Shown piece by piece: positions 27,164 to 35,749 of a stretch of 64,000 nucleotides of DNA (position 1 is the first letter of the stretch; every line of letters begins with the position of its first letter). The notes under the pieces were generated by a model, which was not told where the DNA came from, did not search any database, and saw only the letters and a program-made list of their open reading frames with translations. The stretch is from positions 310,001 to 374,000 of the forward strand of contig NZ_PYAL01000009.1 of the NCBI RefSeq assembly GCF_004121055.1, given 5' to 3'. A program made the position numbers and the translations under genes. Source of the DNA: Achromobacter aloeverae. Lineage in GTDB: Bacteria > Pseudomonadota > Gammaproteobacteria > Burkholderiales > Burkholderiaceae_B.

Positions 27164-27478
27164 ATGAACCAGGTCGTACTCAGCGCGCAGGTCCTCGAAA
27201 GAGAAGCCTTGCGCTACACCCCGGCGGGTTTGCCCGCGCTGGAGATGTTGCTGGGTCACCAGTCCGAAGTGATCGAGGCCGGACATCCCCGTCGCGTCGA
27301 ATTGACGATCGCGGCGGTGGCGCTGGGAGACCTGGCGCTGTTGTTGGCGGATGTCGGCCTGGGGGCGCAGCTGCAGGTCCAGGGTTTCCTGGCGCCGGTA
27401 CGCAAGGATGCGGTCAAGCTGAAGCTGCACATGCAGCAGGCGACGCGTCTTGCGGGCAGCGATCCGGTCACCGTTTAG
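27164..27478 (+). CDS. priB: Primosomal replication protein N (PriB)
   Basis: Single-stranded-DNA-binding OB-fold protein that helps PriA restart stalled replication forks. 104 residues beginning [24 protein letters not shown], an OB-fold start typical of betaproteobacterial PriB, followed by [20 protein letters not shown] and a last strand [13 protein letters not shown]. Its place between rpsF and rpsR is conserved in beta- and gammaproteobacteria and strongly supports the call. Confidence 0.95.
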   Translation: MNQVVLSAQVLEREALRYTPAGLPALEMLLGHQSEVIEAGHPRRVELTIAAVALGDLALLLADVGLGAQLQVQGFLAPVRKDAVKLKLHMQQATRLAGSDPVTV

Positions 27479-27565
27479 TTTTGGATAAACAGGCGGCCTG
27501 GGGTTGATCCAGGTCACACGTAAAGAATTCGGGTCCACGGACCCCTGCAAATTAAGAGGCACATC

Positions 27566-27838
27566 ATGGCTTTCTTTGGCAAGCGCAAGGAAAAACGCAA
27601 ATTCCCGCAGCAGAACCCGCTGTTCAAGCGTCGCAAGTTCTGCCGCTTCACCGCCGCTGGCATCGAAGAGATCGATTACAAGGATCTGGACACGCTGCGT
27701 GATTTCATTCAGGAAAACGGCAAGATCATTCCCGCTCGCCTGACCGGCACCAAGGCGCACTACCAGCGCCAGCTCGACACGGCCATCAAGCGCGCCCGCT
27801 TCCTGGCTCTGTTGCCGTACACCGACAACCACAACTGA
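27566..27838 (+). CDS. rpsR: 30S ribosomal protein S18
   Basis: Small-subunit protein that binds S6 and the 16S platform. 90 residues: [20 protein letters not shown], then [27 protein letters not shown] and [30 protein letters not shown], all family-typical. AGAGG precedes the ATG. Confidence 0.99.
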   Translation: MAFFGKRKEKRKFPQQNPLFKRRKFCRFTAAGIEEIDYKDLDTLRDFIQENGKIIPARLTGTKAHYQRQLDTAIKRARFLALLPYTDNHN

Positions 27839-27851
27839 TCCGGGGCCAGAC

Positions 27852-28307
27852 ATGCAAGTTATCCTGCTCGAAAAAGTCGTCAACCTGGGCAACCTGGGTG
27901 AAGTGGTCCGCGTGCGTGATGGCTACGCCCGCAATTTCCTGATCCCGCAGAAGAAGGCTACCCGCGCCACCAAGGCCGCGCTGGAAGCCTTCGAAGCGCG
28001 CCGCGCCGAACTGGAAAAGGTCCAGGCCGAGCGCCTGGCTGCCTCCCAGGCCGTGGGCGAGCGCCTGAACGGCTACCAGCTGAAGCTGTCGCAGAAGGCT
28101 GGCGTGGACGGCCGCCTGTTCGGTTCGGTCACCAACGCCGACATCGCCGAAGCCCTGCGCAAGGCGGGTTTCGATTCCGTTGAAAAGGGCTTCGTGCGCC
28201 TGCCCAACGGCGCCCTGAAGGCGGTCGGCGAGTACCCGGTGCAAGTTGCGCTGCACGCCGACGTCGTCAGCGACATCAGCGTGGTGGTCGAAGGCGAAAT
28301 GGCCTAA
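27852..28307 (+). CDS. rplI: 50S ribosomal protein L9
   Basis: Large-subunit protein at the base of the L1 stalk. 151 residues: N-terminal domain [19 protein letters not shown] with [16 protein letters not shown], a long connecting helix rich in Ala/Glu, and the C-terminal domain with [16 protein letters not shown]. It is the last gene of the operon; a strong terminator follows. Confidence 0.99.
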   Translation: MQVILLEKVVNLGNLGEVVRVRDGYARNFLIPQKKATRATKAALEAFEARRAELEKVQAERLAASQAVGERLNGYQLKLSQKAGVDGRLFGSVTNADIAEALRKAGFDSVEKGFVRLPNGALKAVGEYPVQVALHADVVSDISVVVEGEMA

Positions 28308-28392
28308 GCAAGGCGCATGGAAGCGGCTGCCCCAGGCGGCCGCTTCCCGATGTGCCGCCGGCCCAGCCGGCGCACGATCGAAAAATTGCGTT

Positions 28393-28427
28393 ACCAGAGC
28401 CGGCCGGGTGCCGGCTCTGGTCTTTTG
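28393..28427 (+). terminator. Rho-independent terminator after rplI
   Basis: A perfect 12-bp stem: ACCAGAGCCGGC (28393-28404), loop CGGGT, GCCGGCTCTGGT (28410-28421), followed by CTTTTG. A second, weaker hairpin (GGAAGCGGC ... GCCGCTTCC, about 28319-28348) lies just before it. Confidence 0.9.
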
Positions 28428-28497
28428 TCGGGCCCCAATCCGGCCCTCATCCGCCCCCCCTCCGACCCCATCCGGCCCCCTTGTCCAAGGTCCCGCA

Positions 28498-29334
28498 TTG
28501 ATCTCTACACCCGCACACCAGTCGCCACCGCCCGATCTGCAGGCGTGGCTGGAAACGACCGCGCCGCGGCCGCTTCCGCAGGTGCTGGAGACCGAGCTGG
28601 ACGGCGTCCATTTCGTGGTCAAGCGCCGGCGGGCCAGCGTGGGCGGCGGCATCAGCTATGCGTTGCGCTACCTGCGCGCGCTTTTCCTGGGCGTAGGCTG
28701 CAAGCTGTTCCTGGGCGAGTTCCCGCGCCCCGGCATCCTTTTGCGTAATGGCCTGGATTTCGAGGCGCAGCGGCTGCGCGTGCTGCTGGCCGACGGCTGC
28801 AGGGTGCCCGCCATCTGGTACGAGGCGCCCGGCCTGCTGGTGCTGGAGCACGTGGGCGAGGACCTGTCGTCCGTGATTCGGCACGGTAGCGATGAAACGC
28901 GCAGCCATTGGGCGCGCCTGGCCGGGCGCGACCTGGCTGAGTTCCATCGACGCGGCCATTGCCATGGCGGGGCCCAGATCCGTAACCTGACGATACGGGA
29001 CAACGAGCTCTGGCGCATCGATTTCGAAGAAAATATCGGCGAGGCCTTGTCGCCGCCCTTGGCCCAGGCCTACGATCTGTTCCAGCTGGTCGCATCGCTG
29101 GTGTCCTTGCGCAAGCTGCCCGTGGAGATCATGCCCAGGCTGGCGCGCGATATGGTGCAAGGTTATTTCGACGTCAATCCGGATGCGCGCGTGCGCGCCC
29201 GCCTGACGCGCCTGGGGCGTGTGCTGGGGGGACTGGCGCGCGTGCTGCGCCCGCTGCTGGGCCGGCTGTCGTCGCGCGATATCCAGGGTTTTTTCCGGGT
29301 TGCCGACGTGTTGCGGGGCCTGACCCAGCCCTGA
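28498..29334 (+). CDS. Kinase-fold protein (BUD32/RIO-like), catalytic Asp replaced
   Basis: 278 residues from TTG 28498, chosen because coding character starts here and no ATG fits; no clear ribosome site is seen, so the start is uncertain. The fold is that of small atypical kinases: VDGVHFVVKRRR-like strand with a Lys near 42, hydrophobic LLVLEHVGEDLSSV hinge, then HGGAQIRN at 156-163 where active members have HGDxxxxN, and IDFEEN at 174-179 for the metal-binding Asp. The catalytic Asp position is Gly158, so it may be a pseudokinase or use another base. Members next to dnaB in related species are annotated loosely as Ser/Thr phosphatases or kinases. It lies between rplI and dnaB on the same strand. 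Confidence 0.7.
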   Translation: MISTPAHQSPPPDLQAWLETTAPRPLPQVLETELDGVHFVVKRRRASVGGGISYALRYLRALFLGVGCKLFLGEFPRPGILLRNGLDFEAQRLRVLLADGCRVPAIWYEAPGLLVLEHVGEDLSSVIRHGSDETRSHWARLAGRDLAEFHRRGHCHGGAQIRNLTIRDNELWRIDFEENIGEALSPPLAQAYDLFQLVASLVSLRKLPVEIMPRLARDMVQGYFDVNPDARVRARLTRLGRVLGGLARVLRPLLGRLSSRDIQGFFRVADVLRGLTQP

Positions 29335-29361
29335 TTCCCGCCACTTTGAGCGCACGCCTTC

Positions 29362-30750
29362 ATGAACTCGCCCACCGCCGCCAATAGCAACGACACTTCC
29401 CTCGAATACCTGCGCGTGCCGCCGCACTCCATCGAGGCCGAGCAATCGGTGCTGGGCGGCCTGCTGCTGGACAACGCCGCGTGGGACCGCGTTGCCGACG
29501 TGCTGGTGGAGGAAGATTTCTATCGTCACGACCACCGCCTGATCTGGCAGGCCATGGCCAAGCTGATCGGCCTGTCGCGCCCCGCCGACGTGGTGACCGT
29601 GCACGAGGCGCTGATCACCAACGGCAAGTCCGAGGACGCCGGCGGCATCGCGTACCTGAACTCGCTGGCGCACAACACGCCATCGGCGGCCAACATCCGG
29701 CGCTATGCGGAAATCGTGCGCGAGCGCGCCACGCTGCGCAAGCTGGTCACCATCGCCGACGAGATCTCGTCGGCCGCGTTGAACCCGCAGGGCAAGGAGG
29801 CGCGCCAGATTCTGGACGAAGCCGAGTCCAAGGTCTTCAAGATCGCACAGGAAGGCCAGCGCGGCGCCGCCGGCTGGCACGAGATCCAACCGCTGCTGAC
29901 GCAGGTGGTGGAGCGCATCGACGAGCTTTACCACCGCGATACCGAATCCGACGTGACCGGCGTGCCCACGGGCTTCACCGATCTCGACAAGATGACGTCC
30001 GGCCTGCAGGGCGGCGACCTGATCATCGTGGCCGGCCGCCCGTCCATGGGCAAGACCACCTTCTCCATGAACATCGGCGAGCACATCGCCATCGAGCAGG
30101 GCCTGCCGGTGGCCGTGTTCTCCATGGAAATGGGCGCGGTGCAGCTGGCCATGCGTATGCTGGGGTCGGTCGGCCTGCTCGACCAGCATCGCATGCGGAC
30201 CGGCAAGCTGACGGCGGAGGATTGGCCGCGCGTCACGCACGCCGTCCAGATGATGCAGGACGCCCAGGTCTATATCGATGAAACGCCGGCCCTGAGCGCC
30301 ATGGAAGTGCGCGCGCGCGCGCGTCGCCTGGCGCGCCAGTGCGGCCAGCTGGGCCTGATCATCATCGACTACATGCAGCTGATGGCCGGCAGCGGCAGCA
30401 GCGAGAACCGCGCGACCGAGATTTCGGAAATCAGCCGTTCGCTCAAGGGGCTGGCCAAGGAGCTGAATTGCCCGTTGATCGCGCTGTCGCAGCTGAACCG
30501 CAGCCTGGAACAACGCCCCAACAAGCGTCCCGTGATGAGCGACCTGCGCGAGTCCGGCGCCATCGAACAGGATGCCGACCTGATCCTGTTCATCTATCGC
30601 GACGAGGTCTACAACCCCGATTCGCCGGACAAGGGCACGGCCGAGATCATCATCGGCAAGCAGCGTAACGGGCCCATCGGCACGGTGCGCCTGACCTTCC
30701 AGGGCATGAGCACGCGCTTTCTCAATTTCTCCGGACAGCAGTCCTACTGA
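29362..30750 (+). CDS. dnaB: Replicative DNA helicase DnaB
   Basis: Hexameric 5'-3' helicase of the replication fork. 462 residues: N-terminal collar domain (RVPPHSIEAEQSVLGGLLLDN ... about 25-130), linker helix, then the RecA-like domain with Walker A GRPSMGKTT near 227-235, LGLIIIDYMQLM (Walker B) and the arginine-finger region QRNGPIGTVRLTF near the end. No intein or other insert. ATG 29362 follows 27 bases after the kinase-fold gene. Confidence 0.98.
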   Translation: MNSPTAANSNDTSLEYLRVPPHSIEAEQSVLGGLLLDNAAWDRVADVLVEEDFYRHDHRLIWQAMAKLIGLSRPADVVTVHEALITNGKSEDAGGIAYLNSLAHNTPSAANIRRYAEIVRERATLRKLVTIADEISSAALNPQGKEARQILDEAESKVFKIAQEGQRGAAGWHEIQPLLTQVVERIDELYHRDTESDVTGVPTGFTDLDKMTSGLQGGDLIIVAGRPSMGKTTFSMNIGEHIAIEQGLPVAVFSMEMGAVQLAMRMLGSVGLLDQHRMRTGKLTAEDWPRVTHAVQMMQDAQVYIDETPALSAMEVRARARRLARQCGQLGLIIIDYMQLMAGSGSSENRATEISEISRSLKGLAKELNCPLIALSQLNRSLEQRPNKRPVMSDLRESGAIEQDADLILFIYRDEVYNPDSPDKGTAEIIIGKQRNGPIGTVRLTFQGMSTRFLNFSGQQSY

Positions 30751-30760
30751 CCGTGTGGCG

Positions 30761-30781
30761 GCGGCCTGCGGGGCAGGCCGC
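30761..30781 (+). terminator. Hairpin after dnaB
   Basis: GCGGCCTGC (30761-30769), loop GGG, GCAGGCCGC (30773-30781): nine perfect pairs starting ten bases after the dnaB stop. There is no T run, so it may stabilise the 3' end or need Rho. Short GTGTCCGC-type repeats follow at about 30795-30845. Confidence 0.55.
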
Positions 30782-30971
30782 TACGCTAGGGCGTCCATGG
30801 CACATCCATGGCGTCCGCGGTGTCCGCAGTGTCCGCGGCGTCTACAGTCGATCCGACGCCGCTCTCGGAAAATTCCCAGGAATCCCCGGCGCTCCTGGCC
30901 CACTCATCGTTCGTTCATACCGCGGATGCGCATGTGCGTGTCCGTGTTCAACCACGATGAGGAGATACTCA

Positions 30972-32024
30972 ATGGGAGTTTCCGTGAATGTGTCGCCGTC
31001 CGCACCCGCCTATTTCCATAATCCCGGTTTTGTCGGCGACCAGGATGCGTCCGACATCGCCGGCGGCGCCGGGGCAAGTCCAAGCCGGGCGGAGCAGTTC
31101 AGCGCCGCGCCAAGCCGGGCACAGCGGGCGCGCGCCAGCCGCCGAGAGCGCAGGGCGAATAACCCGTCCCGGTATTACGTCAATCAGGACGCCGACCCCG
31201 CGGCGCGACGCTGCAGGTTGGCCGAAGCGCTGCCCTACTGCGAATTGGCGGAGTCCATCGGCAGCGGCTCCGTTCCCCAGCCGTGGGTGCGCGTCACTCG
31301 GTTCAACGAAGCCTTGGTTGACAAGCTGACCCAAGGCCAAGGCAGGTATCCGAAGATCTACGTTGATGACGGTGTCATCAAGGACGGCGCCAGCGGGTTT
31401 TCCGCGCAAGTGGTCAGGCACAAGGACAAGAACGAATATGTGCTGGTCTTCGGCGACAGCGGGAAGGGGTGGGCCAAGCCTCGCAGCCTGGTCGATAAGG
31501 TCGTGGGGCTGGCCACGCCTTTTGCCAAGGGCATAACGGCCGGTCTTTCGGCGGTCGGCCTATCGATGCGCAGCTACGACCAGGCCAAGGTAACCGCGAG
31601 CGAGCTGCAACGCCTGCTCGGTAGGACGCTGGCGGGCAAGTCGCACACGCTCACGCTGGTCGGACGAGGGCAAGGGGGCGCCGACGCACAGTTCGCGGCC
31701 CTTCATGCCACTCCGGCCTTGCGGGCGAAGGTATTTGCCTCGACGCAGCACAATTTCGCCTGGTTCGGCAACGCGCCGTCGGACAACCTGGACAGAAGCA
31801 AGGACTTGATCGAGCAGTACTCGGTGCGTGGTGATCCGGTTCCCGCATTGCGCGGCCTTCTGGGAAGCAACGAGGGGTTTGGCACCGCCTATCACTTCGA
31901 CGGCGATACGACCAAGGGCTTCTTCCACAAGCACGAGCGTGTCGCGGCGCACATGAAGTTCCAGATCGAGGGCGATCGATCCACACATTCGGCGCCCGCC
32001 ACGTCCCGTATCGCTATCGGCTAA
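30972..32024 (+). CDS. Unrecognised protein with a lipase-3-like fold lacking the nucleophile Ser
   Basis: 350 residues from ATG 30972, set by GAGGAGA eight bases upstream. No signal peptide. The first 65 residues are Ala/Ser/Arg-rich and look disordered. From about 140 on, the order of motifs recalls class-3 lipases: a strand EYVLVFGDSGKGW, a helix (TASELQRLL), then HTLTLVGRGQGGADAQFAALHA where lipases have GHSxGG, then SVRGDPVPALRG for the catalytic Asp, and a His-rich GFFHKHERVAAHM for the catalytic His. Gly233 stands at the Ser position. The gene is alone between dnaB and a convergent transporter and has slightly less extreme codon bias than its neighbours. A secreted or translocated effector, or a non-enzymatic binding protein, are possibilities; the name is not known. 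Confidence 0.6.
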   Translation: MGVSVNVSPSAPAYFHNPGFVGDQDASDIAGGAGASPSRAEQFSAAPSRAQRARASRRERRANNPSRYYVNQDADPAARRCRLAEALPYCELAESIGSGSVPQPWVRVTRFNEALVDKLTQGQGRYPKIYVDDGVIKDGASGFSAQVVRHKDKNEYVLVFGDSGKGWAKPRSLVDKVVGLATPFAKGITAGLSAVGLSMRSYDQAKVTASELQRLLGRTLAGKSHTLTLVGRGQGGADAQFAALHATPALRAKVFASTQHNFAWFGNAPSDNLDRSKDLIEQYSVRGDPVPALRGLLGSNEGFGTAYHFDGDTTKGFFHKHERVAAHMKFQIEGDRSTHSAPATSRIAIG

Positions 32025-32057
32025 GCCGGCCGCCGTCACGGCGCGGACCGGCGGCGA

Positions 32058-33053
32058 TCAGTGGTGGTCGTCTTTCTCGTGGGGATCCACTGGGCGGTTC
32101 GCCCAGCGGCTGGCCAGCACGGCGCAGACCATCAACTGGATCTGGTGGAACAGCATCAAGGGCAGCACCACCGCGCCGACCGCGTGGCCGGCGAACAGCA
32201 CCTGGGCCATGGGCACGCCGCTGGCCAGGCTCTTCTTCGAGCCGCAGAACAGCAGGGTGATGCGGTCAGGCAGGTTGAAGCCGAAGATGCGGCCAAGCAG
32301 GGTGGTCGCCAGCAGGGCCACCGCCAGGATGGCGGCGCAACTGACGACCAGGCCCGCCAGGGCGTCCAGCGGCGTGTTGTGCCACAGGCCTTCGTTGACG
32401 GCTTCGGAGAAGGCTGTGTAGACCACCAGCAGGATGGAGCCCTGGTCGACGAACTTCAGCATGGCCTTACGCTTGTGCACCCAGGCGCCGATCCAGCGGC
32501 GCATGATCTGGCCGACGATGAAGGGCAGCAGCAGTTGCAGCATGATCTTCACGACCGCGTCGAAGGACACCGGGGCGCTGCCCGCGTTGGCGATCACCAG
32601 GCCCACCAGCACCGGCGTGACGAAGATGCCCAGCAGGCTGGACGCCGACGCGCTGCACACCGCGGCCGGTACGTTGCCGCGCGCCATCGACGTGAAGGCG
32701 ATGGCGGACTGCACGGTGGCGGGCAGGCAGCACAGGAACAGGATGCCCAGGTAGAGCTCGGGCGTCACCAGCGGTTGCAGCACCGGGCGCAGCAGCAGGC
32801 CGATGATCGGGAAGAGGATGAAGGTGGTCGAGAAAATGACCGCGTGCAGGCTCCAGTGCGTGAAGCCCTTGATGATGGCCTCGCGCGAGAGCCGGGCGCC
32901 GTGCAGGAAGAACAGCAGGCCGACCGCGAAGTTGGTCAGGTTGCTGAAGAACTTGATGCCCTGGCCATGCGCGGGCAGCAGGCTGGCGATAAGGACGGTG
33001 ATGACGAGGAAGAGGGTAAAGCGGTCCGGCAGGAGACTTACGAGACGTTTCAT
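32058..33053 (-). CDS. YfeH-like bile acid:sodium symporter family transporter
   Basis: Inner-membrane transporter of the SBF-like family, close in sequence pattern to Escherichia coli YfeH. ATG 33053 gives 331 residues (MKRLVSLLPDRFTLFLVI). Seen: LLFFLHGARLSREAII, LCCLPATVQSAIAFTSMA, AAVCSASASSLLGIF, SILLVVYTAFSEAV, LLFCGSKKSLASGVPMA and LPLMLFHQIQLMVCAVLA, all hallmark stretches of this subfamily, within about nine hydrophobic helices. The substrate is unknown. Convergent with the orphan lipase-like gene. The frame is open another 33 codons upstream, but that part is Pro/Gly-rich and not membrane-like. Confidence 0.9.
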   Translation of the reverse strand: MKRLVSLLPDRFTLFLVITVLIASLLPAHGQGIKFFSNLTNFAVGLLFFLHGARLSREAIIKGFTHWSLHAVIFSTTFILFPIIGLLLRPVLQPLVTPELYLGILFLCCLPATVQSAIAFTSMARGNVPAAVCSASASSLLGIFVTPVLVGLVIANAGSAPVSFDAVVKIMLQLLLPFIVGQIMRRWIGAWVHKRKAMLKFVDQGSILLVVYTAFSEAVNEGLWHNTPLDALAGLVVSCAAILAVALLATTLLGRIFGFNLPDRITLLFCGSKKSLASGVPMAQVLFAGHAVGAVVLPLMLFHQIQLMVCAVLASRWANRPVDPHEKDDHH

Positions 33054-33201
33054 TGGAGATGGCTTGCCGCCGGCGCTGCCGGGCGCATGGGAACACCCGG
33101 GGTCGCATCCCGGCGGGGATCGAGGGATGGAAGGAAATCGGTTGCCGGGCATTGTACTTCGCTGACGGCATAAGGGCCGATCCAGGCTCCAGCCGCCCGG
33201 C

Positions 33202-34569
33202 TCAGCAAGCGCCGGCCGACAGCCGGGCTACCTCGCCCGCATCCGGCAGCCGCGCTACATCCCAGCACGCTTGCGCCAGGCGCGCCGTCCGCCCGGCCGG
33301 CAGCAGATCGCCGATCAGCCCGTTGAATTTCTCTTCCAGGTCCGCATCGCTCATCGGCCGCGCCAGCGTGCCCAGCGCTTCGGGCACATGGCGGTCCAGC
33401 TGGCGGCCGTCTTTCAATGTGATGCGCACGCGGCCTTCCAGCTTGCGCATATCCGGGTCCAGTTCGGTGGTCACGCGGCGGCGCAGCGCCACGACGCGCG
33501 GATCCAGCACGGCGGCGGTACCGAACTGCGTTTCTCCGGCAGCGCCGAACACCAGGGCGGCGGCCAGGGCATGGAAGACGCTGAACTTGCCTTCCAGCCC
33601 GGTACGCGGCTCGGGCTTGGAGGTGAGTTCCACTACCAGCGGTCCGACGGTGGCGTGCACCGCCTCGATGTCCTCCGGCGCCAGGTCGTACTCCCGGCGC
33701 AGCTGCAAGACGCCGTCGATCACGGCATGCTGCACCAGGCCGCAGGCGTAGGGTTTGTACATATTCCTGAGCAGTTCATAGCTGTCGCCCAGCCCCGTCG
33801 TGATGACCGCCGGGTCGAAGCGCGACGACATCACCTGGCCGAAGCCGCGCCTGGCCTCCAGGGCGCGCGTCGAGCTGGTGTAGCCGTGCTGCGCCATCAG
33901 CGCCGCGCTCAGGCCGTTCTGCGCGGCCTTGCCGGGATGCAGGCTCTTGCACATGCTGCCGAACATCTCCCGCAGGCCGGCCGATTGCGTGGCCGCGATA
34001 CCCAGCGCCCAGGCCATCCGCGTTTCGTCCAGGCCCAGCAGCTTGCCGGCGGCCGCGGCCGCGCCGAAGACGCCGGCGGTGCCCGTGATGTGCCAGCCAC
34101 GGTCGTAATGCTCGGGAAACACCGATAGCGCGATGCGGATTTCCGCTTCCACGCCCAGGACATAGGCGAGCACCAGTTCGCGGCCGCTGCAGCGTTTCCA
34201 TTCGGCCAGCGCCAGGATGGCCGGCAGCACCGGCGCGCTCGGATGCACCGCGCGATAGTGCGTGTCGTCGAAGTCCAGCACGTGCGAACTGATGCCGTTG
34301 ATGAGCGCGGCGTGCAGGATGTCGGCGCGTTGCGCGCGGCCGGCGATCTGCGCCTGCGGCGGGCCGAAGAAGGGCGTCTGCGCGTCCAGCACGGCCTGCA
34401 CGGTTTCATGGCGCGCCGCGCCCAGGGCGCAGCCCATCCAGTTCAGCAGGCCGCGCGAGGCCTCGTGGATGACGGCGGGAGGCAGGTCTTCATAGCGCGC
34501 CTGGACCAGGTAGCGGGCGAGGGTGAGGGTGACGTCCTGGTCGGCTTGTCGCGGGGTGGCGGTTTGCAT
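33202..34569 (-). CDS. MmgE/PrpD family protein
   Basis: Cytosolic protein of the 2-methylcitrate dehydratase / cis-aconitate decarboxylase superfamily. 455 residues; MmgE/PrpD marks: helical start DLPPAVIHEASRGLLNWMGCALGAARHE, HVLDFDDTHYRAVHPSAPVLPAILAL, AWALGIAATQSAGLREMFG, KSLHPGKAAQNGLSAALMA, PYACGLVQHAVID. No prpB/prpC or acnD is nearby, so it is unlikely to serve propionate catabolism; in Bordetella-type genomes such genes are often paired with TctC receptors, as here (the tctC stop lies six bases upstream of its ATG). The substrate is unknown. Confidence 0.92.
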   Translation of the reverse strand: MQTATPRQADQDVTLTLARYLVQARYEDLPPAVIHEASRGLLNWMGCALGAARHETVQAVLDAQTPFFGPPQAQIAGRAQRADILHAALINGISSHVLDFDDTHYRAVHPSAPVLPAILALAEWKRCSGRELVLAYVLGVEAEIRIALSVFPEHYDRGWHITGTAGVFGAAAAAGKLLGLDETRMAWALGIAATQSAGLREMFGSMCKSLHPGKAAQNGLSAALMAQHGYTSSTRALEARRGFGQVMSSRFDPAVITTGLGDSYELLRNMYKPYACGLVQHAVIDGVLQLRREYDLAPEDIEAVHATVGPLVVELTSKPEPRTGLEGKFSVFHALAAALVFGAAGETQFGTAAVLDPRVVALRRRVTTELDPDMRKLEGRVRITLKDGRQLDRHVPEALGTLARPMSDADLEEKFNGLIGDLLPAGRTARLAQACWDVARLPDAGEVARLSAGAC

Positions 34570-34575
34570 GGGGTG

Positions 34576-35553
34576 TCAGTCGATGTGGATATGGGCGGCC
34601 GCGACGATGGCGGCGGATTTGTCGATTTCCCGCTTGACGTAGGCGTCCACCTCGGCCGGCGTGCCATGCCCCGCGGTGGCGCCTTGCACTTGCAGCGTCT
34701 TCCGCACGTCGGGCAGTTGCATGATCCTGGCCACGGCCTGGTTCAGCTTGTCGATGATGGGGCCGGGCGTGCCGTTGGGAACCATCAGCACGAACCAGGT
34801 GTTCGATTCGAAGTCGGCCACGCCCGCCTGCCGCATGGTGGGGAGTTCCGGCGTGTTGGGGTCGGGTTGGGCGCTGGTGGTGGCCAGCGCCCGCAACTGC
34901 CCGGTGCGCACTTGCGGCAGGACGGACAAGGCATTGGCGAACATCATGTCGACCAGGCCGGACATCAGGTCCGTCATGGCGGGCGCGGAGCCGCGATACG
35001 GCACGTGGCGCAACTGGATGCCGGTGTCGGAGGCGAACATCTCCGCCGTCAGCTGCGGCGAGCTGCCGTTGCCGGTGGATGCGTAGGTGAGCGTGTCGGG
35101 CTTGCCCTTGGCCAGGGCGACCAGCTCGGACACCGTCTTGGCGGGCACCTTGGGATTGACCACCAGGATGAAAGGCACGGTGGCCATCAGGGCCACCGAT
35201 CGAAAATCCTTCTCGACCTTGAAGGGCAGGTTCCGGTACAGGCTCTGGCTGATGGCGATGGATGACGGCGCGGCCAGCAGCGTGTAGCCGTCGGGCGCCG
35301 TGCGGGCGGCCTCGCCGGCGCCCACGTTGCCGCCCGCGCCCGAGCGGTTCTCGACGATGAAGGTCTGGCCCAGCTCCGTGGTCAGCTTGGCCGCGACCAG
35401 GCGGGTGACGATGTCGACGCCCGCGCCAGGGGGGAAGGGCACGATCACCCTGACCGGCTTGGTCGGGTAGGTGTCGGCATGCGCGGGCAGGCCGATGGCC
35501 GTCGTGGCGGCCAGCAGCGCGGCGCGCAGGACCGGCATGAATCGGTGGGTCAT
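34576..35553 (-). CDS. TctC/Bug-family periplasmic solute-binding protein
   Basis: Second TctC-type receptor of the window, 325 residues. ATG 35553 is set by GAGGAG seven bases upstream; a longer in-frame start (35574) would overlap that site. Signal peptide MTHRFMPVLRAALLAATTAIG, cut after AHA, then the family pattern DTYPTKPVRVIVPFPPGAGVDI, VENRSGAGGNVGAGEAART, PDGYTLLAAPS, HVPYRGSAPAMTDLMSGLVDMMFAN. It heads a two-gene unit with MmgE/PrpD and probably binds the compound that enzyme handles. Six 9-bp repeats lie in its upstream region. Confidence 0.93.
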   Translation of the reverse strand: MTHRFMPVLRAALLAATTAIGLPAHADTYPTKPVRVIVPFPPGAGVDIVTRLVAAKLTTELGQTFIVENRSGAGGNVGAGEAARTAPDGYTLLAAPSSIAISQSLYRNLPFKVEKDFRSVALMATVPFILVVNPKVPAKTVSELVALAKGKPDTLTYASTGNGSSPQLTAEMFASDTGIQLRHVPYRGSAPAMTDLMSGLVDMMFANALSVLPQVRTGQLRALATTSAQPDPNTPELPTMRQAGVADFESNTWFVLMVPNGTPGPIIDKLNQAVARIMQLPDVRKTLQVQGATAGHGTPAEVDAYVKREIDKSAAIVAAAHIHID

Positions 35554-35579
35554 GGTTGTCTCCTCGTTGGGCACGGCGG

Positions 35580-35630
35580 CATGGGCTCATGGGGCTCATG
35601 GGGTTCATGGAACCCATGGCGCTCATGGCT
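35580..35630. repeat. 9-bp tandem repeats upstream of tctC
   Basis: About six units of the form ATGGGGCTC (ATGGGCTC, ATGGGGCTC, ATGGGGTTC, ATGGAACCC, ATGGCGCTC, ATGGCTC) follow each other 27 bases before the tctC ATG. They fall where the mRNA leader or promoter should lie. Slippage could alter leader length or promoter spacing. Confidence 0.85.
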
Positions 35631-35749
35631 CATATCGCATGCGGGGCACGCGGGGCCCCGTCGCGGCGCTGATTACAGCCCGGCTGGTGCCTGGGGACAA
35701 TTCGAAAGATTGTTTGAATTCATAAGCTCAGCGTATGAATCCGGCAGGT

